64,000 bases of DNA from Imbricaverruca yamaguchii (GCA_034440575.1 JAOTOL010001598.1:2096001-2160000); one strand, 5' to 3'; shown: positions 48,029-58,445, counted from the stretch's first letter. Program-made: numbers and translations. Notes: generated from the letters alone by a model not told the origin.

Positions 48029-48260
48029 TGGGAGACGTTTAGCATATGACAGCTGTGGACGGTTATCGGAGAGGAGGACGCTTTTAGCTGTCAGCAAACA
48101 CAAGGTCAAATAAGGCGCGCCATTCAGGCGACATGTGGATAGCCATTCGACTACGGCTCGTCACGATTCCTCTGAATCGAACGCGAGGGCATCGCTACAA
48201 TATGGCGCACCAAACACTGCAAATAACCGGACGCCGTCGGAAGAGGTGCAGTCTGAATGC

Positions 48261-48322
48261 CATTTACCATTGTCAAGCTCATTGTCCCAAATTAAGCTGG
48301 ATTCCGTCGCCTTCACATGACA
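48261..48322. repeat. Dispersed repeat, copy 2
   Basis: Direct-orientation partner of 46441-46506; the similarity may continue weakly for 20 more bases (GACAC..CAATT). Confidence 0.6.
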
Positions 48323-48616
48323 CCTTCAATTCCAGCCACATCGTTCACGGTATAAATATCACTTCGGGATACTACTTATTCTGCGAGTGCGCTAACACTT
48401 TTTTAGATTCGTCACAGCTCTCCCGCATTCTCCCCGTGGCACCGTGATCCCCCTCCCGTATCCTGGGGTGCGGGGAGGCCGACTAACGAGATCTGCAGAC
48501 ACCAGACTGTGCGGAAAGTCACGATTCACGGCTCAGCGTCAGCCCATGTGAGCCCATACGAACGACGATCGGCGACCACTCGGCCGGTCGCCGGCCACAA
48601 GAGGGCGCACGCTGGG

Positions 48617-48900
48617 CAGAGGGTCGGGCGCAGCTCTGGCTGGCTACCGAGGCCACGACAGAGGGTCGGGCCGCGCAGCTCTGGCTGGCTACCGAGGCCA
48701 CGACAGAGGGTCGGGCCGCGCAGCTCTGGCTGGCTACCGAGGCCACGACAGAGGGTCGGGCCGCGCAGCTCTGGCTGGCTACCGAGGCCACGACAGAGGG
48801 TCGGGCCGCGCAGCTCTGGCTGGCTACCGAGGCCACGACAGAGGGTCGGGCCGCGCAGCTCTGGCTGGCTGCCGAGGCCACGACAGAGGGTCGGGCTGTG
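48617..48900. repeat. 45-bp minisatellite, six copies
   Basis: Unit AGAGGGTCGGGCCGCGCAGC, TCTGGCTGGCTACCGAGGCC, ACGAC; nearly identical copies. The period is a multiple of three, so a repetitive peptide is encoded in every frame, but nothing else suggests a gene. Confidence 0.94.
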
Positions 48901-49306
48901 CAGATATGGCTGCAACAACCGCCGCCCCGCTACTAATCGTCGGGCATGACTTTAATTACACACCTGGACCGCAGACAGACTCTCTACAGATGTCCTGTAC
49001 ATATACACTCGCGCACAAACCTGTGGACACACACAAACTCTTCTCACAATATTCAATCTCTACACATTACAAGCTACCCATTCTCTAGAAAGCAGACGAA
49101 TTACTGGACGGACAACCCGAGCAAGGGGCCAACACACTCGCGGCTCAGCATCCTCAACGAGAAGGGTGAGATCGTCCTCCTAGAGGCTTCTAGCGTCTCG
49201 CGTCGTCCGGAGGTTTCTCGTCTCACTTCTGCCGGGTGGTCAGCCCGGGAACGCATACTGCCGGCGGCATCGTCTTCGGGAATGGTCGACGATGCGCTGT
49301 ACACGA

Positions 49307-49413
49307 CGCCAGCATCTCCAACGGCACATGTCGCCAGCATCTCCAACGACACATGTCGCCAGCATCTCCAATGACACATGTCGCCAGCATCTCCAACGAC
49401 ACATTTCGCCATC
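49307..49413. repeat. 25-bp repeat, about four copies
   Basis: CGCCAGCATCTCCAACGACA plus CATGT at 49307, 49332, 49357 and 49382. Lies about 130 bp beyond the 3' end of the BEL/Pao remnant (minus sense). Confidence 0.9.
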
Positions 49414-49540
49414 GCCGAAAGCGTCAGGCGGCAACTTCGGGGAAGCAGGCACGGCCAAGAATGAAGCGATTCGGCGTCGGCGCCTGCATTTCATTCGGGT
49501 CCACACCGACGCAGGTGACACCGTACTCAGCTCGTATGAG

Positions 49541-50949
49541 CTAGCCTAGACGCATGCCCATGACCGCGGCCCACAGCTCGAGCAGCTCGAGGTGAGACAC
49601 GGCCATTTGGCGCACAGAGGCGAGCCGCTGCTTGCCCATGGCGAACGCACACGCCATGTCTCCGGTGGTTCGGAACATTCGGAAGCAGGCCACCGTCGCG
49701 AACCCTGAACGAGACGCGTTGCAGAACACATGCAGACAGCAGCTGACTAGGTGCTCTAGTTCGGAGCTGTAGTAGCGGCGAATGATGAAGGCGCTCAGGC
49801 TGCTGATCTCGCCCGCTCATGTGAGCCAGACGTTCACCACGTTCTCGTCGTGGATGTAGCCATCCGCGTCTCCACCCATCTTGCAGCGAAATTTTTGTCC
49901 GCGTCACGTCTGAAAACAGCGCGCCGAGCGGCACAAACACGGCTGATATCTGGCCGAGGATGCGGCATTTCGTGCACGTCATGTCAGTTTCCGTCGCCTT
50001 GAAACTGAATCGGTTGTCCCACTGCACGCCCACCACTCGCGTGAGCGGGATATCATTCAAATCTAGATTCTGTGCCGGCGACCTGTTTCCGCTTCTTTGT
50101 GAAGGGGAGGGCATCTCGTCACGTGAAAGTCCTAGCAACTCACGACGTCAGGGACGACAGCAGTTCATCGGTCTCCTCGGCCGAGTCAATCGAGCCGAGA
50201 GATAATCGTAGCTTACCGTGCACGGCGAGTGCGCTGACCCGAACACGTGCGCCTGCGTTCAGCAGGTGCTTGGCTGACACCAGAGCCCGCGCCCCGCCGC
50301 GGGAAGCGCAACGTCCGCTGATCTGGCGTCGCGACGCGCACCTGGTGATGCATCGCGCTGATGTCGGCAGTTGGGAACCGCAGCTGCCGGAAACGCAGTG
50401 GAGCACCTATAGGACTGTCGGCCGGATTTGGGCTCGCCAGCAGGTTCTCACTTGATGATGCTTCACAGGAGCTTGACGCAGCGTCAAGCACTACTGGCGC
50501 CTTCCCAGAGGATTGTTTTGGCTGGCACAAGAGACATCGGTTGGTTTTCAACCCACAATCTGGGAACTTCCGCGCGTAACCGCGGGAACTCGCGCATATT
50601 CATCAACTCTGTCCAGTCTGCGCTGGGTGTGACGTAGTCTGGTGAGCGCGGCTGCATGGTTATCGGGCAGCCCAGAGTCCGGCTGCTTCAACAACAAGTC
50701 GTTCTCAACGTGCCCGCCCCGCAACACGTTGCTGACGCCCAGCATGGCCAGCGCTCTATCATCTTCCTTTGTTTTCTTGGGTAGTTCAGAGTGTTTTTTC
50801 CGAAAGACTGGGTGGTTCAGAATGTCCCACCTCCTGCTGCAGCACGTCACCGTGACGTGCTCGGGTGTAGTTGTCATGCAGGACCGTTTCATCACGTTGA
50901 TAGCCCCCGGCAGCCGGCTGGTGGCCACCCATCCCGGGTGACTGCGCAC
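49541..50949 (-). mobile_element. BEL/Pao retrotransposon pol remnant (RT to RNase H)
   Basis: Minus-strand fragments in shifting frames follow the order of a BEL/Pao pol. First (50949 downwards) is the pre-RT segment with GLPDNHAAALTRL. Next (about 50551-50290) come KAPVVLDAASSS, SENLLASPNPADSPIGAPLR and TADISAMHHQVRV, matching the conserved family segments for viral-type DNA synthesis. Then (about 50100-49890) come DLNDIPLTRVVGVQW and ILGQISAVFVPLGAL. Last (about 49815-49541) is the RNase H start, HVFCNASRSGF (the usual Asp is Asn), CAFAMGKQRLASVRQ and HLELLELWAAVMGMRLG, ending at a stop. The YxDD block is not visible, so an internal deletion is likely. Frameshifts and stops make it dead. 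No protease, integrase or LTR is recognised. It lies in the proposed intron between exons at 53.6 and 39.1 kb, in the same orientation. Confidence 0.8.
50841..50861. repeat. Palindrome AGCACGTCAC/GTGACGTGCT
   Basis: Ten-base arms with one central base, inside the BEL/Pao remnant. It may disrupt the ancestral reading frame there. Confidence 0.85.
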
Positions 50950-51983
50950 CGCTCAGGGGCTCCTGGGTGGGCCCTCTCGCCGCCCGCCGGATCGCGCCCG
51001 CGCGTCCCACCACTGGACAGGCGCTCTGCTGGTGTCCTCGCCGCCGTTCCAGTCTGCCGCTGCCGTTTGTTCGCACTCGTACGGGGCACCATCACACGCG
51101 CACAGTAGTGCACTGACGGCGACTCGCGCCGACCGCCGCAGGCTTCTTTGCCGGCGCGTCACACGTTCGGTGTCAGAGAGCTCACCGGGATCGGCACGCC
51201 TCGCCAAGAGCAATCCATCTCGTGCGCCAGCGACATTCTCTAAACGTCCCTGGCGCCTAATCCATCTACTCGCGACAGCTTCTGAATCGCACCCTAATAC
51301 ACAATGCTATTCTCAGCGCACCCATCTTTCTCCTGTCGAGGAGGTAGGAATGTGTGTAGGCTAGCTGGCCCAAAGCCACCATAGAGCCGCTCGTCTCCAC
51401 GCGGCACTCATCGTACCTCCGATTAAATTTTATCAGGAGCAGGTCTTTGGTGCGCCATGTCCCCCTTGTTCCTACGCCTATTGTTTTTTTTTAACGTGCT
51501 GTTGTTTTCTCGCTACTAGATCTCGGGGGGGGCACCGACAAGGCAGCGCCCATGACATTACCGCGTGTACTTATCATGAAATCTGTCGCGTGCACCGGGA
51601 TCAACCACGATGTCATCAGCGTCGATCGCGGTATCCATTGGCACGTATACCACCTATCATAGGATCCATGGGCACAAATAGCACCCATCACAGTATGTAT
51701 CTGTATATTCCCTCATCTATCGGAAACCTAACACCGCGCGCGCTGTCATTCGGCGCATAAATGACATCTGTTGCGGAATACGTCATATCTTTCAGGCATC
51801 TATTACGGCATCTAGCACAGCTGCTTCGCGTATGTGAAGATATCTATCGACACACATGGCGGAACCCTTATCGCATCGCTCACCACCCCGCCCCGTACGA
51901 CCGCACCGTGCAGCGACGACTCGGTGAGTCACACGGTGGTTCTGGCAGGTCCTGGATCGCCTGGCACATCCGCCAGCCGTGAC
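50950..51983. other. Unique non-coding stretch
   Basis: The 5' (minus-sense) protease/gag region or LTR of the BEL/Pao element would be expected here but I could not recognise it. Otherwise unremarkable. Confidence 0.4.
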
Positions 51984-52770
51984 TCACCCCGCGGCGGGCC
52001 ACGGTCAGTCGGCACCCACCCCGCGGCGGGCCACGGTCAGTCGGCACTCACCTACGCGGCGGGCCACGGTCAGTCGGCACCTCACCCCGCGGCGGGCCAC
52101 GGTCAGTCGGCACTCACCCCGCGGCGGGCCACGGTCAGTCGGCACTCACCCGGCGGCGGGCCACGGTCAGTCGGCACTCACCCGGCGGCGGGCCACGGTC
52201 AGTCGGCACTCACCCGGCGGCGGGCCACGGTCAGTCGGCACTCACCCGGCGGCGGGCCACGGTCAGTCGGCACTCACCCGGCGGCGGGCCACGGTCAGTC
52301 GGCACTACCGGCGCACGCGGCGGGCCACGGTCAGTCGGCACTCACCCGGCGGCGGGCCACGGTCAGTCGGCACTCACCCGCGGCGGGCCACGGTCAGTCG
52401 GCACTCACCCCGCGGCGGGCCACGGTCAGTCGGCACTCACCTCCGCGGCGGGCCACGGTCAGTCGGCACTCACCCCGCGGCGGGCCACGGTCAGTCGGCA
52501 CTCACCCCGCGGCGGGCCACGGTCAGTCGGCACTCACCCCGCGGCGGGCCACGGTCAGTCGGCACTCACCCCGCGGCGGGCCACGGTCAGTCGGCACTCA
52601 CCCGGCGGCGGGCCACGGTCAGTCGGCACTCACCCCGCGGCGGGCCACGGTCAGTCGGCACTCACTACGCGGCGGGCCACGGTCAGTCGGCACCCACCCC
52701 GCGGCGGGCCACGGTCAGTCGGCACTCACCCCGCGGCGGGCCACGGTCAGTCGGCACCCACCCGGCGGGG
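51984..52770. repeat. 32-bp minisatellite, about 24 copies
   Basis: Unit GGCGGGCCACGGTCAGTCGG plus CACTCACCCCGC. Small indels in the CACCC/CGCGG joint (CCCGGCGG, CCCCGCGG, TACGCGG) distinguish copies. Open in more than one plus frame for up to 426 codons only because of the repeat. Confidence 0.95.
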
Positions 52771-53359
52771 GGACAGCCTCAGGCGGGCCCAGCGTTCATC
52801 GCCTCCTCTCACGCCGCACAGTGAAGGGAGTACGCGGCCCACGTCTGGGCCACTCGGTCACGGGTAAGATCGGCGTGACCTTGCCACACGGTGAGCTGCG
52901 GTTCCCGGACCCGGCCCGCCCCCGCCCGCTGCGGTCCGCGCCCAAGGCAAGCCATCACATGGCGCCAAGCCAATCGCAGACGCCTGGTGCGTGTGCCAAC
53001 CACGAGACCCCCTCTCGTGGGGGGGGGGGGGTTCCCCAGTGCCGCGCACTGCGCTACATCCTGCCATCGACATCTCGCAACACTATTGCTCGTCACCTGC
53101 GTCGCCAAGCGTGACATTTTGTTGTCTAATTAGAGCGAAGAGCACAGCAAAACGGCGCACTGCATGTCTCCCAAACTGACACAATACATACAGAGCTATG
53201 CAATGGCCGATGGTGACGGCGGTGGAGCGAGCACCATCACGCGGTGTCACACGCAACTGCTGAGAGCACAGTACACGTGCACCGTCGGACCGATGATGGC
53301 CAATGCTCGGGATTACGGCCACGACACCCTGCTGAGCCGCAACAGTGTATGCTTCATAC

Positions 53360-53440
53360 AACACGGCGACACAACACACGACAATACAATACACAACACA
53401 ACACAACACATGACAACACAACGCACGGCCGACGCAACAC
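53360..53440. repeat. ACAAC-type microsatellite
   Basis: ACACAACACAACACA runs with interruptions, about 75 bp downstream (minus sense) of the exon at 53513. Confidence 0.85.
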
Positions 53441-53512
53441 AACGAGCAGTCGGCGAGCGTCCCTCACAGCAGCGACCACAACCTTCACATTGACCCGACC
53501 GTGCAGTCTGAC

Positions 53513-53633
53513 CTTGATGGGCTCGGCGAAGACGGCGCCGCTCGCCTGCTCCATGAAGATGTCGCGCGACGCCTGCTGAGCGATCTGACTGCGCGACTTG
53601 CGCTCCCGCTCGCGCATTTGGTCGCGCTCTTGG
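53513..53633 (-). CDS. Probable internal coding exon, charged helical segment
   Basis: This 121-bp minus-strand segment holds one leading base and 40 complete codons. The peptide starts QERDQMRERERK, continues SRSQIAQQASRDIFMEQ and ends in VFAEPIK. The acceptor is strong: a pyrimidine-rich run ends in CCGTTTTCAG, with a plausible CTGAC branch-point motif about 20 bases upstream of it. The donor is AAG/GTCAGA. The N-terminal half is Arg/Glu-rich and probably helical. No family is recognised. The phase-0 end matches the phase-0 start of the exon at 39354. The DNA upstream and downstream on the same strand does not keep a natural-looking frame, which supports the proposed boundaries. Confidence 0.6.
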
Positions 53634-54191
53634 CTGAAAACGGCAGGACAGAGTCAGGTTGAGAACGAGCCACAGCGTGCGCACGACGGAGCATACAACC
53701 ATTCCAGGACAAACATTCAAGGCAAAAAGTACAAAACAAGAAGTCAAAAGACGAAAAAAGATCAAACGAAAGGTCAAACTGGAAAAGGTTAAAGTGTAGA
53801 AGGGACAAGAGGACAAAGTCAAGTGGGAAAACTAAACAGGGACGAAAATAAAAATGACATCAAATCTAAGGGACAAGCTGTTAAATGGAAAGAAGTCAAA
53901 AAGGCAAAATGTTTACGAATAGCATTTGGAAAAAGGTAAAAACAGGTCAAATGGAAAAGTGAAAAGGAAAAAGACGAGTCAACTCCAGGTACGCGGCAGA
54001 GTGCGAAACTTTCAGTTCTTTTTGTTCGAAAAGAGGAAATTTCAAGGACTACACGAATTGAAGATAGACCCGACATTTGATGGCATTTGTTTCCGCCGGA
54101 ACTCGCTGGTGGCGAATAGGGTGGTGCTGTTTGCTGGTGACGGAGTGAGTAGTGCTGCTTACTTGTGACGGAGGGGTAGTGATGTGGGGGG

Positions 54192-54230
54192 AGTACCACC
54201 CATCCTCCTTATTGGAGGGTGGGTGGTACT
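54192..54230. repeat. Near-perfect inverted repeat, 17-bp arms, 5-base loop
   Basis: AGTACCACCCATCCTCC (54192-54208) pairs with GGAGGGTGGGTGGTACT (54214-54230); the only mismatch would be a G-U wobble in RNA. Confidence 0.93.
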
Positions 54231-54830
54231 GCTTGCTGGTGGTGGTGGGGGGACTCTGTGTGCACAACAGGTGCGAGCTCGTCAGGTGGGGGTCAATGCG
54301 ACGCCATAAAGGGAAGTGGGGCGAATGTTTCTGGGGTCGCCGTCACAACAACGAACACGGCCGAACAACGCAAGGCCATTGTAGTGCACACGGCGAGTAC
54401 AAACATGGCTGCACACAGGAGTGAGAGGTGTGCTCTGCGGTAGCGCAACAAGCAGATGTGCAGTCAGCGCAGCGGCACAGCGTGCCCACGTGCGGCAGTG
54501 TCAGCGCGCTGCAGCACGGCGGGACGTGACCTGCCCATGCGGTGACGAGCTCGCCGTGCCACACGAGCGCATCTGGCCGTCACACTGGCCATCATTGGTG
54601 CCCGAACTGGCGACACAAAGACGCAGCAGAGCCGCCGCAGAGCCGAGCGGCGGCCTCGCAGGACACGGCGCCGGCGGCCGGCGCCGCTTCCCGGTCAGTG
54701 GGTTCGCGGAGAGGTCGCCGCTCGACGGCCGCTGGACGGCCCACCGCCCGCGGCGCGGACGCGCCGTCACGCCGGTCGTCACGCCATCACGCCCCGACAC
54801 CACTCGGGCCGTCATCGGCGCCGGGCTCAC

Positions 54831-54885
54831 CATCGAGGACTCCTCTGTCTCCAGTGCGGGTGCCACGCAGAGCCTGCACCATCCA
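54831..54885 (-). CDS. Speculative small exon bridging the 57.2 and 53.6 kb exons
   Basis: A 55-bp minus-strand segment lies between an acceptor ending TTCTTCAG (plus 54886-54888) and a GTGAGC donor (plus 54825-54830). It begins with two bases that complete a codon and ends with two left over. That is the phase needed to connect the exon at 57217 (one base left over) with the exon at 53633 (one base at its start). A second CAG at plus 54874-54876 would shorten it to 43 bp without changing the frame. The peptide (SAWHPHWRQRSPR core) shows no recognisable feature, and the region is GC-rich, so the match may be chance. Confidence 0.2.
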
Positions 54886-55685
54886 CTGAAGAATTCATCA
54901 CCCTGGGCCATCACAGACCGGCCGTTTCTTTTCGCTTAGGTTTTTTTTTGCGTAAAATAATTCAATATTGTTTCCTTATTCCCTCGTTTGCTCCAAAGCA
55001 TACATCCACTCGCATTCCCCACAACACACTATGTACCGCACACATTACACCTTTCCACCCGTTGGCCTTCCAATGCATTAATTTCTGGGCAAATCCCCGA
55101 ATCATGCATCGCCGGCTAAAAGCCCCTGTCAGACGACGGCTGAATTCGTGACCGGAGCTCATCGGGTCTGGAGCAGTTGCTATGGTGTTTTGGCTTTCGT
55201 GCGGCGCTGCCGACGCGCTGCGGCTGCCGCGGTTGACATGTTGTTGGCAGACGTCACGGACGGCCGGTACTGGGAAGGCAGCGCAATGGCGTGACTGCCG
55301 CTGTTGCCACGCACCGGACCATGCTCGCGGGGTCACGGCCGGGGCGGAGTTCCAGGAGGGATGGGGGTGGAGTGTCAAAGCAGCAATGCACGACCGTCTG
55401 TCGAAGAACGATGCTAGAGGATGAGTGTTGTGCAGCGATGATCCACGGTGCGTGCTCCTCGACCGACAGCGGAGTGAGGGTTACGAACTCCGCCCAAGAC
55501 GCGGAACCGTCGAGAACGTCGCCCATCAACTGGCCGACACCAGCCACCGTGGCGCGAATACCGGGCACCTCCGCGGAGCGATGTGACGACAGCCGAACCC
55601 GCTCGGTGTCTCGGCTAGCTGGCGACCCCCGCGAAGTGCCGCAGCAGGGGCTGCGGTCCGCCCGGCTGGAGTGGCGCTCTCCGCC

Positions 55686-55940
55686 ACAGCCGCCAGCTGC
55701 CAGCCGTCAACTGTCAGCCGCCAGCCCGCCAGCCGCCAGCCGCCAGCCCGCCAGCCGCCAGCCGCCAGCCCGCCAGCCGCCAGCCCGCCAGCCCGCCAGC
55801 CCGCCAGCCGCCAGCCGGCAGCCCGCCAGCCCGCCAGCCGCCAGCCGCCAGCCGGCAGCCCGCCAGCCCGCCAGCCCGCCAGCCCGCCAGCTCGCCAGCC
55901 CGCCAGCCGCCAGCCGGCAGCTCGCCAGCTGCCAGCCGTC
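55686..55940. repeat. GCCAGCCC/GCCAGCC low-order repeat
   Basis: About 33 units of 7-8 bp (CAGCCGC, CAGCCCGC, CAGCCGG). The mixture of 7- and 8-bp units makes the frame drift. Confidence 0.93.
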
Positions 55941-56867
55941 GGCGGCGTTCGAGACGGGCCCGGCCGGCGGCGGCTTATGAGGGTCGGATCGGTAATGTAA
56001 TCAGGCGAAAAGCGAGGCAGACGAGGGAAATGTGATGAAACACGGCATCGTCGGTCAGCGGCGTGGCTCGATGGGACGCGCGCCCCGCCCTACGCGCACG
56101 GCGGCACCGCCGCATCAGCGGCTGTCTCGTCCACCAAACCCTCCCCCTGGCCGATGGGTCACGCAGCCGTCGATCCTAGGTCACCTGTGGCCGCTGTCGG
56201 TCTCAGTCAACGACTCGTGTCAAGTGCCAGCTGTGGATCACGATTTGTGTGTCAAGTGCTGGTTTGGGCGGTGACGTGTCGCGAAGAGGATCCATCCTTC
56301 CGCGACATACTTTTCAACTTACTACTATTCAACAACATGCTATTCAACGAAATGTCAGACACTTCAGCCAGACCCAGGTCGTGCGTCACATCGGCCACGA
56401 CAATTCCCGAACCATTATTATCTGGTACGCTGACCTTTCAACACCACATCACGTCGGCAAATACGGCCGTTTCAGCCCGCCGTGGACCGACAAGCTCCAC
56501 TCGCGTGTCCACACAACCGTGGCGCTCGCCAACCCCGCAATCAGTGCGCGCCCACAAGCCCAAGGCCGCAGCGACAGCGGCTCGACGGGCGCTGATCGAC
56601 TCCCGCTCACACCTGCCCGGCTGCGCGGCACGCACCAACAGCCGCAGCCGCGCACGCGCCGGCGTCAGCACGCCAGCCGCGCCGCCGTCAGCCGGAGGAG
56701 CGTGCTGACTGACGGGCCCCGGCAACACGAGCGGTGCAGCGGCGGAGGCGGCGCCGCGCCGCTCCGGCCGGCCACCAAAGGTCACCACCGGCCGGCGGCG
56801 AGTCAACGGTGCCCCGTCAAAAGCTGGCCACGTGCGCGTCACACGAGCAGCCCGGTCCTACCGAGCT
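55941..56867. other. CpG-rich unique stretch
   Basis: ORFs open on both strands at 56440-56850 because of composition; no splice or motif support. Confidence 0.4.
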
Positions 56868-56972
56868 GGCGCCCGAGTTGGTGCCCGAGCTGGTGCCAGA
56901 GCTGGTGCCAGAGCTGGTGCCAGAGCTGGTGCCAGAGCTGGTGCCAGAGCTGGTGCCAGAGCTGGTGAGTGG
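56868..56972. repeat. 12-bp GAGCTGGTGCCA repeat, eight copies
   Basis: Nearly perfect 12-bp units. Ends at GAGCTGGTGAGTGG. Confidence 0.94.
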
Positions 56973-57216
56973 TGCCAGGGCTGGCGCCCGACCCGCGCGC
57001 CGTCCGCGCCCGGCACGTGCTCAACTGCCGCACCCGGGCCAGATACAATGCTGGCGGGGCGACATTGGTGTGGTGTTCAATCTCGTACTGGAGCCTGGGC
57101 GCCTACAATGATTAGTGAGCTTAATGGTTATACCAATGGGAACACTACTGATACACTGCTGATACTGAACCTATGGGAGCATTGCACATACACCTACAAT
57201 GCATCTGAGCACTCAC

Positions 57217-57354
57217 CAAAAACGCGAATACTTTCGAAATTGATGTGAATCAACGGCGCCTTTTGCAGCGCCGAATGGTCGGCAAAATGGCACAAATATC
57301 CATCCCGACAGTTGAGTAGCACAACGCGGCCGGCGTGACGCAAGTGCGCCGCCG
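57217..57354 (-). CDS. Probable internal coding exon, unidentified protein
   Basis: The minus-strand frame reads about 45 codons including RVVLLNCRDGYLCHFADH and APLIHINFESIRVF, a balanced composition unlike the Arg/Pro/Ser-rich noise of neighbouring frames. It ends at a consensus GTGAGT donor (plus 57211-57216), leaving one base of a split codon. The acceptor is less certain: a CAG just upstream of 57354 has a weak pyrimidine tract, and another in-frame CAG would move the start to 57390. The pattern of alternating hydrophobic strands around the aromatic GYLCHF resembles the middle of a PH-like fold, but that is only an impression. No start or stop codon lies in the segment, so it is an internal exon if real. 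Confidence 0.5.
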
Positions 57355-57390
57355 CTGACGACACCGACACGTGACATTTGGCACGCACGG

Positions 57391-58241
57391 CTGCCCAGCA
57401 TCCGCGTGAAAGGCGACACCGATACCGAGCCCGGGCGGCCGCGCACCGGCGACATTTACGCGCGTCACGCGTGAGGCTGCCGTGCGCTGCGCCGGCGAGT
57501 TTTACATCGCCGCACACTGCAATCTACAACAGGATCTTTGCTAAATCAATGGCAATACGAGAACACTTGACTCGAAAAATAGTGGGTAAAACGTCATTTA
57601 TCGTAAACAAATTCGTTACTAGCCAACATCCTGTACCTGGCCCACGTCTTGGTGGGGACGTTCCGCACGCGAAGTCACACGAAACGGGAGGTGGGAAGCG
57701 ACCCCACTTTCCAGCAGCCTTGCACTGCCACCACACGCGTCGTTGTTCGCTACGATCTGCTACGATCTTCCTCTCTCACGGTTACAGCCGGCCACCGATA
57801 CGCATTCGTCCGTGCATGATAACCCCGATAACACAACGGACACCACGAGCGGAGGCACGAGCATCCTGCATCCTGGCGTGCATCACTTTCTCATGTCGTG
57901 AAATAATCAATACTCATTTGCAGCAACCTAACCGTTGCCTTATGGCTCTCAGTTTGCTCTGGCCCGACGTGTTCCCAGCTTGCCGGCAATTTTTCTGCAA
58001 GAGTTGATTGCTGGTCTGACAGAGAAGTGTGGCGGGGAGAGGCAGTGCGCGAGTGTATGGGCCCCAGGCAGCTCGCTGTGCCGCTTCAGCAGCCAACCCG
58101 TTCTCCAGTATTCCAACATGACTGCAGGCTACAGAAGAAGGCCACAGTTCTGCCCGCGCACTTGAGCTTAGTTAGACGCAATAAAACATCCTGCGCGATT
58201 GGGTCGTGATGATAAAACGTCTCTATCGCACGAAGGCTACC
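57391..58241. other. Unique non-coding stretch
   Basis: Unique DNA upstream (minus sense) of the exon at 57217. No supported feature. Confidence 0.45.
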
Positions 58242-58445
58242 CTACCCACTCAGGGAATCTGAAAGTATCACACGGTCATTATCACTCTCTGCTTCGATGA
58301 AACACACAGCCTTCATGATTGCCACACGTTCGGCCTCATAAACCGCCGCGTGAGGAGGCATCGTAAAAGATCTGGCCGTGGGCCCACATATAAAAGCACA
58401 ACCGGGCGAGCTAGAGTAATGGCGGGAAAGATATGTGCGTGGTGC
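58242..58445 (-). mobile_element. RNase H fragment of a non-LTR-type retrotransposon
   Basis: The minus-strand frame reads SPGCAFICG, then AVYEAERVAIMKAVCFIE and VILSDSLSG. This has the spacing of a retrotransposon RNase H: Gly-Cys-Ala-Phe after the first acidic residue, the catalytic Glu in the YxAE-like motif, and the catalytic Asp in the SDS motif. The expected upstream TDGS block is not intact in the same frame. The fragment sits in AT-rich unique DNA and ends at a frame break after SDSLSG. It is a short decayed piece; the exact clade cannot be given from so little. Confidence 0.6.

Larger units (their letters stand above)
53634..55685. other. Presumed intronic unique DNA
   Basis: A-rich at 53690-54060 on the plus strand, then GC-rich. 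It holds the near-perfect fold-back at 54192 and the speculative exon at 54831. A 104-codon minus ORF (55254-55568) has a plausible peptide (APWIIAAQHSSSSIVLRQ) but no assigned family or clear splice sites. Confidence 0.45.
13363..57390 (-). other. Candidate minus-strand multi-exon gene with giant introns
   Basis: This entry groups four exon-like segments (about 57.3, 53.6, 39.1 and 13.4 kb), all on the minus strand and all flanked by AG/GT splice dinucleotides. The segment at 53.6 kb ends on a complete codon, the one at 39.1 kb starts and ends on complete codons, and the one at 13.4 kb starts and ends on complete codons, so these three join in frame. The 57.3 kb segment leaves one extra base and cannot join directly to the 53.6 kb segment, which needs two, so at least one more exon or a separate gene is implied. 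The intervening DNA is minisatellites, SINEs and a BEL/Pao remnant, as expected for introns. That the four belong to one transcript is inference; the protein family is not recognised. Confidence 0.45.

Noticed and set aside
51834..53114. 426-codon plus ORF
   Set aside because: It is driven by the 32-bp array, with a second overlapping open frame.
55254..55568. 104-codon minus ORF as a further exon
   Set aside because: The peptide is plausible, but no convincing acceptor/donor pair was found and it ends in a stop without other gene-end signals.
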